In this document: one piece after another, positions 18,437-23,751 of the stretch | Position numbering within the stretch: position 1 is the stretch's first letter | Layout: the number at the start of each line of letters is the position of its first letter | IMG/VR virus record: IMGVR_UViG_3300017989_000443 | Location: 1-23,751 of that record | DNA length: 23,751 nucleotides | Strand: one strand, 5' to 3' | Origin: a virus | Notes under the pieces: model-generated | Told to the model about the DNA's origin: nothing | Database searches by the model: none | The model's input: only the letters and a program-made list of their open reading frames with translations | Program-made: the position numbers and the translations under genes

Positions 18437-19757
18437 GGTCAGCCTCTGTGCCGTTGTCGCTCAGCAATTGCAGCAGCGCCCCGCCCAAAGATCGCTGTTG
18501 CGCTTGCTGCTCTGCGGCCATACGCTCCTGTTCGCGCTCCCAATCTCGCCCGCGCAGTTGCGCCGCCGTCTGCCGGCTGATAATCCCCAGCGCAATTTCC
18601 TTTTCCAGTATTTGCACCTCTTCCATGTCGTTGTAAGGCAATGGGTCAGGCCAGACAATCTCCGCCCCGCGCCAATCCTTGCCCATCATCATGCCCATGC
18701 GTACCAGCATCTCGGTCAGGCCGTTGCCGTAGAGAGTGCGCTTGCTTTTCAGCTTGTCCAGCGCATCCTTGAACAGCGATGTCAAGCCGAAGTTGGTAAG
18801 CTGCCCGAGGCGGTCTTTCAAGCTGCCAATGTCCACCGCCCGGTGCTGGGCAAAGAAGCTCGCCTGCAAATATTCCAGGTAGGCCATGCTGGAAGATAGG
18901 TCGCTTTGCATTTCAAGGTTCTGGACCTTCGCATCTTTATCCTGGATCGCCCAGAACCCGTCTACCGCCGTCTCGGTCACATCCTTTGCCGCAATGCCAA
19001 TGCCCATCGTTTTCGGATGCGCATGGAACTTCAGGATCCGGTTGATATTCGATGCGACAAAGTTGACCGCATCGTTCAGGGTCGCATTGGTAATGTCGCT
19101 TTCCCCGTACAGCGAGTTGGCCCGTGGCAGGTTTTGCCAGTCCAGCAGTGGTGGAAATGGGAACGGGAACACCTGCTCTGCCGTCTGTTGCCATGCGCCG
19201 CTCTCTTCCCGCTGAAGGTCTCGGATCATCCACAAACCGCCGTCGCCCTGGTAGATATCCTGCCGGTAATGCATCTTGCCTTGCTTCCACAGGATCATGT
19301 ACGCCTGTATCCTGGAAACATCATCCGGCTGCCAGAAGACGGTCACATATTCCGGGTTGATGCTTACCATGCGCACGCCCAGCTTTGGGTCGGGCATCAG
19401 CTTCACGTACACATGCCCGCTCAGCGCACCGGTCACGCCTATCCCGTGCATAAACTGCTCAATGCCGTTATCTTCCAGCAGCTTATCGGCAAGCACCTGG
19501 TCAGCCTCGCTCCCCGGCGCTTGCATCTCTGGCCGCTCGCCAAACAGCATCGATACCGATTGGTCAATCACCTTCTTGGTCAGGTTGACAATCACGTTAT
19601 CATCCGCCTGCCCAGCGCGCACCTTCAACGGCTTGCGATGATCGCCGCTGTAATAGCGGCTTGCCTTCTCAATTGCATCATTGCGAGCCGCCCGCTCCGC
19701 CTCGCTCAGCTTCATCAAAATTTCAGGATCAAAAAGATACTCTCTCAATTCAGGCAT
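18411..19757 (-). CDS. portal protein (SPP1 gp6-type)
   Basis: AGGAGGG four bases before ATG 19757 sets the start. The 448-residue product has YYSGDHRKPLKVRAGQADDN, NLTKKVIDQSVSMLFGERPE, then GHVYVKLMPDPKLGVRMVSI, the N-terminal and stem signature of gp6-type portals. A central VNFVASNINRILKFHAHPKT and later QRTLYGNGLTEM-like segment follow. The C-terminal LGIISRQTAAQLRGRDWERE is typical of portals, whose C-terminal region ends in an acidic, Gln-rich stretch. It forms the 12-fold channel for DNA. It follows terminase closely (9-base gap) and overlaps the head morphogenesis gene. Confidence 0.88.
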   Translation of the reverse strand: MPELREYLFDPEILMKLSEAERAARNDAIEKASRYYSGDHRKPLKVRAGQADDNVIVNLTKKVIDQSVSMLFGERPEMQAPGSEADQVLADKLLEDNGIEQFMHGIGVTGALSGHVYVKLMPDPKLGVRMVSINPEYVTVFWQPDDVSRIQAYMILWKQGKMHYRQDIYQGDGGLWMIRDLQREESGAWQQTAEQVFPFPFPPLLDWQNLPRANSLYGESDITNATLNDAVNFVASNINRILKFHAHPKTMGIGIAAKDVTETAVDGFWAIQDKDAKVQNLEMQSDLSSSMAYLEYLQASFFAQHRAVDIGSLKDRLGQLTNFGLTSLFKDALDKLKSKRTLYGNGLTEMLVRMGMMMGKDWRGAEIVWPDPLPYNDMEEVQILEKEIALGIISRQTAAQLRGRDWEREQERMAAEQQAQQRSLGGALLQLLSDNGTEADRDDLSAND

Positions 19758-19766
19758 ATCGCCCTC

Positions 19767-21080
19767 CTAACCAAAGAACGGATTTTCACTTACCTCAACC
19801 GGCCCGCCAGAGCCGAACACCAGGTCATTGATCGCCCAGACCAGCGCATCCACCCTGTCCGGGCTTTCCTCGCTGGCCGGGTTCCAGGTGGTCATCTGAC
19901 TTTCCAGCGCTCCAAATACGCCCACATGATGTACCTTGCCCTGCTCATACAGGCCAGCGACAGGCTCGGCGCGGGTTGCCTTGCCCCGGCTCGCACGCAC
20001 AGAGCGCACTCTGCCCGTAAACCCGGCGGCTCTCAGGTTCGCTTCCACCAGGTCGCCGCCGTTGTTCACCTCGGCAATCATCGCATCGGCTTCCAGCAGC
20101 TCATAATGCGTCATCGCCTTCTTTGCCCAGCCCAGCGGAGAGTAGATACCGCTCGCATCGCCCAGCACGTAGACGTGCTCATCTTCAGCGCCCAGCCCCG
20201 CAACGATAATGCCCGTTTCGTTGCTATCGGCATTCGATGAAACCGCCGGGTCAATCCCGATCACGATCCTGCGCAAAGCAGGCGCCTTCTTTTTCTTCCG
20301 GCGGTACTGCTCGATCAAAGCGCTTGTCCACAGAGCGCCTTCCACATCTTCCAAGATTTCAGCGAGCAGCTCCTGCCGCCCCAGCCGGGTTCCCTCGTAA
20401 CGTTGAATGACGTAATCGAAAAAGCCTTTTGCCAGGTTCGCCCGGTTTTCATACGTGGTGCCCCTGGTTATCACGTTGCTCTCATCGGCCACCAGCGCCT
20501 TCACCAGCTTGATCGGCTTTGGCGTAGTGGTCACAATCCCTTGCGGTTGCGCTCCCAGCCGTAAGCCCAGCATCGCCTGATTCCAGGCTTCTTCCGGGTA
20601 GCGCCAGGCCCCCACTTCATCTGCCCACAGCTTTTCATGCTGCTTACCCCGCAAGCGCTCCGGCTCATCGGCTGTGAAGATAAGGCTGATCGCTCCGTTA
20701 GGCCAGGATAACTTGCGGTCGCTCTTCTTGTACACCGGTCGCTCATTCGCCGGGCAAACGGCCAGAATACCGCTCTCGCCCTCGATCATAATGTCACGGG
20801 CATCATCCGCCGTTGCGCCAATCAGGTTCACCAGGCGAAAGGAGCGTACCCACATGCGCACCTGCTCAGCGCCGGTACGGGTCTTGCCGAAGCCGCGCCC
20901 CGCCAGGATCACCCAGTTGAACCAGTCGCCCGCCGGCGTTTGCTGTTTCTCGCGCGCCCAGAACTGCCAGTCGTATTGAAGATGGTAAAGTTCAGTCTTC
21001 GTCAGGCTGCTCAGAAACTGCGTCCGCTGCTCCGGCGGCTGCAATGCCAGCCAATTTGCGGAGTATGCTATCTCTGACAT
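19767..21080 (-). CDS. terL: terminase large subunit
   Basis: The 437-residue protein has all key parts. Residues 58-70 contain the Walker A motif ILAGRGFGKTRTG, residues 151-155 the Walker B LWADE with catalytic Glu 155, and TTTPKP at 185-190 the coupling motif. The nuclease part opens with IGIDPA near 274-279 (Asp 277) and has later acidic residues in AEVNNGGD and DRVDALVWAI. It is the motor that cuts and packages DNA. ATG 21080 follows GAGGT; it overlaps the small subunit's end by 89 bases in a different frame. The packaging mode (cos or pac) cannot be decided from the sequence alone. Confidence 0.93.
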   Translation of the reverse strand: MSEIAYSANWLALQPPEQRTQFLSSLTKTELYHLQYDWQFWAREKQQTPAGDWFNWVILAGRGFGKTRTGAEQVRMWVRSFRLVNLIGATADDARDIMIEGESGILAVCPANERPVYKKSDRKLSWPNGAISLIFTADEPERLRGKQHEKLWADEVGAWRYPEEAWNQAMLGLRLGAQPQGIVTTTPKPIKLVKALVADESNVITRGTTYENRANLAKGFFDYVIQRYEGTRLGRQELLAEILEDVEGALWTSALIEQYRRKKKKAPALRRIVIGIDPAVSSNADSNETGIIVAGLGAEDEHVYVLGDASGIYSPLGWAKKAMTHYELLEADAMIAEVNNGGDLVEANLRAAGFTGRVRSVRASRGKATRAEPVAGLYEQGKVHHVGVFGALESQMTTWNPASEESPDRVDALVWAINDLVFGSGGPVEVSENPFFG

Positions 21081-21486
21081 CGCTTACCTCGTGTTGCATC
21101 GGCCCGCCGTCTGCGCCGGTGAGCGGCTGAGCGGCTTTGCCCAGCTCGCCTTCGATGATTTCGGTAGATACCGATTGGCGAATGCGCTCATCTTCGCTGT
21201 CCAGCCCGGCAATCTTCACGGCCATTGCTTTGGCAAGAGCGCGCCGGCGCATCTGACGCGCCGCAGCGATGGAATCCAGCGCCATCAGGCGAGCTGCCTC
21301 TTCGACATCGCCATTCCAGCGGTAGGCGGTATCCGGCTTTATGCCGATCGCCTCCGCCGCCTCTTTCTTCGATGGGTAATCCTGGAGCGCAATGACGAAA
21401 CGAAGCTGATCTTTGCTCAGGCGTGCCAGGGCATCTTTCAGCTGCTCAGATATGGATTTTTCCGCGTTTTCCAGTGAATCCGTCAT
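20992..21486 (-). CDS. terS: terminase small subunit
   Basis: The 164-residue product begins with a coiled-coil-like helix (ENAEKSISEQLKDALARLSK) and then a helix-turn-helix, YPSKKEAAEAIGIKPDTAYR, that would recognise the packaging start. A helical middle (AARQMRRRALAKAMAVKIAG) and an acidic tail (VSEQPDED) follow. This is the normal architecture of a terminase small subunit and it sits directly before terL. GAGG lies six bases before ATG 21486. Its C-terminal codons overlap the terL start by 89 bases. Confidence 0.87.
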   Translation of the reverse strand: MTDSLENAEKSISEQLKDALARLSKDQLRFVIALQDYPSKKEAAEAIGIKPDTAYRWNGDVEEAARLMALDSIAAARQMRRRALAKAMAVKIAGLDSEDERIRQSVSTEIIEGELGKAAQPLTGADGGPMQHEVSDVRDSILRKLAGIAAAGAADAVSEQPDED

Positions 21487-21667
21487 CTTGTTCCTCTTGC
21501 GGCATGTAAACTACCGCCACGTCAACCTGCGCTTTCAGCCAGGCCATCATCGTCTGCGTTTGCGTCAGGCAGTATTCGGGAATGTTCAGAACCAGGTTAT
21601 ACGTCCCGTCCGCCATGCTTTTTATCTGGCGCAATTCCGCATCGAACTTGACAACCTGAGGCTCCAT
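21446..21667 (-). CDS. small conserved phage protein upstream of terminase, 73 residues
   Basis: The start ATG overlaps the GH25-like gene's stop (TAATG) and the end overlaps terS by 41 bases. The product reads MEPQVVKFDAELRQIKSMAD, GTYNLVLNIPEYCLTQTQTM and MAWLKAQVDVAVVYMPQEEQ. A short beta-beta-alpha-beta fold with K-F-D-x-x-x-x-x-I-K and (D/G)-x-T-x-N-(L/I)-x-L-N-(I/V)-PE is plausible. I recognise this layout as a small conserved protein in many phage early/packaging regions, but it has no assigned function. The frame beyond codon 64 is shared with terS coding sequence. Confidence 0.7.
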   Translation of the reverse strand: MEPQVVKFDAELRQIKSMADGTYNLVLNIPEYCLTQTQTMMAWLKAQVDVAVVYMPQEEQDDGFTGKRGKIHI

Positions 21668-22446
21668 TAGCGCAGCAGCCTCCCCAGCAAATCCATCAGC
21701 CAGCGGATGATCTTCTGCCAGAACGATAATTGCGGCTCAGGCTCGGGTTCCGGTTCCGGCCCAGGAAGCGGTTGCAGGTCATACTTCGCCCAGGCTGAAA
21801 ACGCAGCAGCATCGCCATTGAAGTACACCTCGCCAGCGTAACGCTGCCACAAATCCCAGCGGTCAAAACCTTCCACCGCCGGGCAATCGCTGCTTGTCCA
21901 CTGCGCCGTGAAGTTGGAAACATTGCGCCTGAACTCGTCCGGGAGCGGAAGCAGGTAAGAGCGCAGCATACTCAGGTTGGTATAAAGGCCAACTTCAGCG
22001 CCCGGTTTGTAGCGTCCGCCGGTTAGCGCATTCAGCCGCCCGGTGATCGTGTTGTAAAAGTCGATCCGGCTTCCGGTCATGGAAGGCAGCCATTCCGCAT
22101 CGGCAAAGCGCTCCAGCGAAACGTAAGGCATCACGGGCAGATCATTGCGGATGATTTGCCAGTACACCTCAGCCTGCTCGTTGCCCCACTCCCACGGGTA
22201 GGCCGCAAAGACGGTTATCCAGGGAATGCGTAGCTTCTTCAGTTGGGAAACATACCCGTCATAGGCCCGGTTCTTGATAAACTCCATCACCGGCACGCCA
22301 GCAGCGTTATAAACCATCTTCGCCCGGCCAGCACGCAGCACAGCGAAGTAGAACGGTCGCTCTTTGCGCAGTTGGGCAAAATCCACCCCCGGCCCGCCGT
22401 CCGGGTCAGGGTGAGTCAAAAAGTCAATGCCAGGTAAAAATTCCAT
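21667..22446 (-). CDS. GH25-like muramidase (possible endolysin) with altered active site
   Basis: AGGAG at 22453-22457 precedes ATG 22446. The 259 residues show a GH25-type barrel: GIDFL near residue 6, GVDFAQLRKERPFYFAVLRA near 20, an AAYPWEWGNEQAEVYWQIIR segment, VGLYTN, and the WDLWQRY strand near 220. GH25 enzymes cut N-acetylmuramic acid bonds in peptidoglycan. The usual Asp-x-Glu pair reads Ser110-Leu-Glu112 here, so the catalytic Asp is missing while Glu is kept. After residue 230 comes a Pro-Glu-rich linker (PGPEPEPEPEPQ) and an amphipathic basic helix, SFWQKIIRWLMDLLGRLLR, that might target membrane or wall. It is likely a lysis protein, or an inactive or re-tuned relative. Confidence 0.68.
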   Translation of the reverse strand: MEFLPGIDFLTHPDPDGGPGVDFAQLRKERPFYFAVLRAGRAKMVYNAAGVPVMEFIKNRAYDGYVSQLKKLRIPWITVFAAYPWEWGNEQAEVYWQIIRNDLPVMPYVSLERFADAEWLPSMTGSRIDFYNTITGRLNALTGGRYKPGAEVGLYTNLSMLRSYLLPLPDEFRRNVSNFTAQWTSSDCPAVEGFDRWDLWQRYAGEVYFNGDAAAFSAWAKYDLQPLPGPEPEPEPEPQLSFWQKIIRWLMDLLGRLLR

Positions 22447-22458
22447 AAGGTCATCTCC

Positions 22459-23346
22459 TCAGTGCAGCTCTGGGTGAATATCCCAGAGCCGCTGAACCTT
22501 CTCCTCAAGCGTCAATTCAACCGGCGGTTCTTCCGGTTCCGGTTCCGGCTGGGGCTGCTCGATTTCACCGTAAGGCGCAAGCTCGCAGAGCGCCTGCCAG
22601 ATACCCGCCAGCTTCAGCGCATGTTCCATGCTCCACCAGGTGACGCCAGGTGCGCCCAATTCACGCGCCCGGGCATCGAAGGCCTTGACCGCCTCAGCGG
22701 TCGCCGTGCCGCCATCGCCGTTATACGCCCGCCCGATTGGGATGATTGGCTTCTGGGTCAGATTGCGGTACTGGTTGTAACTCTCGTTCAGGTACGCAAC
22801 CGCTGAAGCCGCATCGGTGCCAGGGTTCCAATACATCATCGGGCAGAAGAAGTCGCACTCGCCGTAGCCGTCCGCCATCGCCGCCCAGATTACCTTCTTG
22901 CGAGGATGCCATGACACGCCGGAAGAAGAGCGCCAGAATGACCAGTAGCACCAGCCGGCCAGCACGCCCGGCGCTCGCTCCTTGAACGTGCGCAGCAGCT
23001 TCACGGCGTTACTATCCGCCGCTGAACGGGCATCCCAGGCGGTCTCAGCGTCAAAGACAAAAGCGGGCAGCTTCAACTCCGTGCAGATCGCCGCCGCTTC
23101 TCGCCCTTCTGCAGCCGGGTCAAGCCCGTAGACCGCCGCCCCGCCAACCGGCAGAATGCCGTGATCGTGGAGCGCATACACCAGCGCAATCCGCTCGGGT
23201 TCACGCCAGCGCGCCAGGTGCGCCTCGTGCAGGATCGCAGACTGGAACCCGCAGTTGGCAAGCGCCGTGGCAATGCGCTCCACATCGCCTGAAAAACAGG
23301 CTTCCACGTTCCAGATATAAACCGATTTACCCAGGGGAAGTGTCAT
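22459..23346 (-). CDS. TIM-barrel glycosidase-like protein (probable cell-wall/lysis protein)
   Basis: I chose ATG 23346, the start of folded sequence; an upstream in-frame start at 23418 would add 24 residues overlapping the preceding gene. The 295-residue product reads KSVYIWNVEACFSGDVERIA, then GFQSAILHEAHLARWREPER and a FVFDAET strand (Asp99, Glu101). CDFFCPMMYWNPGTD and PGVTWWSMEH follow. The alternating beta/alpha pattern and a D-x-E at a strand end match a glycosidase-type barrel. Its C-terminus has a PQPEPEPEEPPVEL linker and EEKVQRLWDIHPELH, a tail I associate with phage lysis proteins. No family can be named firmly. Confidence 0.65.
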   Translation of the reverse strand: MTLPLGKSVYIWNVEACFSGDVERIATALANCGFQSAILHEAHLARWREPERIALVYALHDHGILPVGGAAVYGLDPAAEGREAAAICTELKLPAFVFDAETAWDARSAADSNAVKLLRTFKERAPGVLAGWCYWSFWRSSSGVSWHPRKKVIWAAMADGYGECDFFCPMMYWNPGTDAASAVAYLNESYNQYRNLTQKPIIPIGRAYNGDGGTATAEAVKAFDARARELGAPGVTWWSMEHALKLAGIWQALCELAPYGEIEQPQPEPEPEEPPVELTLEEKVQRLWDIHPELH

Positions 23347-23611
23347 TACGCCGCCTCTGTTTTCTCTCGGCCAGCAGCTCCCGCAGAATTTCCATCTCGG
23401 TCGCGTCATGCTCCTCAAACTTGGTCAGGAGCGCTTCGATCGCCGTCGCCAGCCGTGCCGTTGTCTGGTTGTCCTCCTTCCGGAGGCTGGAAAAAAAACT
23501 TCGCCAGTCATTATCCCTTTTCTCAATAAAGCGGAGAAAGATAATGACCACTGCAATGACGGCTCCCCCTACGCCGAGGTTCACCAATGTCGCAATACCT
23601 TCAGCCGTCAT
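23327..23611 (-). CDS. single-TM coiled-coil membrane protein, holin-like
   Basis: The 94 residues have one membrane helix near positions 7-27 (ATLVNLGVGGAVIAVVIIFL), an arginine/lysine/aspartate boundary, and a long charged helix (ARLATAIEALLTKFEEHD) with a basic C-terminus (RKQRRR). This topology (N-out or N-in single helix plus cytoplasmic coiled coil) is common in phage lysis cassettes directly before the endolysin. It lies just upstream of the TIM-barrel gene and overlaps it by 20 bases. Function could be a pinholin-like or membrane anchor protein; it could also be unrelated to lysis. Confidence 0.6.
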   Translation of the reverse strand: MTAEGIATLVNLGVGGAVIAVVIIFLRFIEKRDNDWRSFFSSLRKEDNQTTARLATAIEALLTKFEEHDATEMEILRELLAERKQRRRNDTSPG

Positions 23612-23613
23612 GG

Positions 23614-23751
23614 TTATCTGCTCTTCAGCTCATCATGAATGCCGGAAGGCACAATGCCCATCGCCAGGCCAAAGATGATGTACGAAAACCAGCCGGCAAA
23701 ACCTACCGGGAAACCGTTGCTTGCCCACATGTAGCCAAAGCCCAGCAGCAA
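23614..23751 (-). CDS. partial hydrophobic membrane protein (N-terminus outside window)
   Basis: The reverse frame runs open from the window edge (codon at 23751-23749) to TAA at 23614-23616, giving 45 residues: LLLGFGYMWASNGFPVGFAG, then WFSYIIFGLAMGIVPSGIHD and ELKSR. Residues 1-6 and 21-34 are hydrophobic, consistent with a small multi-pass membrane protein. Placed first in the lysis cassette, two bases before the next gene, it could be a holin. Its start and promoter lie beyond the right edge of this window. Confidence 0.6.
   Translation of the reverse strand: MLLGFGYMWASNGFPVGFAGWFSYIIFGLAMGIVPSGIHDELKSR

Noticed and set aside
18906-20240. Open reading frame of 444 codons on the plus strand opposite the portal and terminase genes
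   Set aside because: It is antisense to two strongly supported genes, has no ribosome site or recognisable motif, and its His/Arg/Leu-rich composition is expected from the reverse of GC-rich coding DNA.
1-23751. tRNA genes, integrase, attachment sites or insertion sequences
   Set aside because: I looked for tRNA-like clover folds, recombinase motifs and terminal repeats and saw none I could support.

Overview
The window is the structural, packaging and lysis arm plus part of the early arm of a tailed double-stranded DNA phage or prophage (Caudoviricetes). The tail genes (tape measure, tail tube, gpG/gpT-like assembly chaperones, no sheath) indicate a siphovirus with a long non-contractile tail. 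I see no integrase, repressor with a cleavage domain, polymerase or host gene, so free phage and prophage cannot be told apart. The DNA is GC-rich, ribosome sites are canonical AGGAGG-type, and start/stop overlaps (ATGA, GTGA, TAATG) are frequent. The host is bacterial. The style of several proteins resembles phages from environmental Chloroflexota-type metagenomes, but that is an impression, not a demonstration.

Layout. Positions 1-3775 (+ strand) hold a tightly packed early/accessory operon. It has the end of an HNH endonuclease, a Cys-rich small protein that looks frameshifted, a DUF1064 PD-(D/E)XK-like nuclease, several tiny membrane peptides, zinc-ribbon proteins, a stand-alone LexA-type winged helix, an Ead/Ea22-like coiled-coil protein, an XRE-type helix-turn-helix, and two adjacent LuxR-type helix-turn-helix proteins. 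Between 1095 and 1207 lies a non-coding leader with a 12-bp perfect inverted repeat enclosing a GAAA-tetraloop hairpin. The two arms converge at 3776-3778 with only three bases between stop codons.

Positions 23751-3779 (- strand) read as one late operon. In transcription order it has a partial membrane protein, a single-TM coiled-coil protein (holin-like), a TIM-barrel glycosidase-like protein, a GH25-like lysozyme, a small conserved phage protein, terminase small and large subunits, portal, SPP1 gp7-type head morphogenesis protein, scaffold, major capsid protein, a possible decoration protein, and head-tail connector and closure proteins. Next come an HK97 gp10-type protein, a DUF3168 tail terminator, two tandem tail tube paralogues, gpG and gpT-like chaperones, tape measure, a baseplate/distal tail protein, and a set of fibre/appendage proteins. 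The fibre set includes an 837-residue protein with thirteen 22-residue repeats.

How it works together. Terminase and portal package DNA into a scaffold-assembled head. The connector set joins head to tail. Chaperones made by a probable -1 frameshift at 12314-12320 load the tape measure and tube subunits. The repeat-bearing and DNRLRE-type proteins probably form the host-contacting tip. The lysis cassette sits upstream of terminase rather than after the tail genes. The points most worth following up are the unidentified structured RNA at 1108-1187, the frameshift cassette with a dnaX-like upstream Shine-Dalgarno element, the duplicated tail tube gene, the paired LuxR-type regulators, and the two-register repeat architecture of the fibre.
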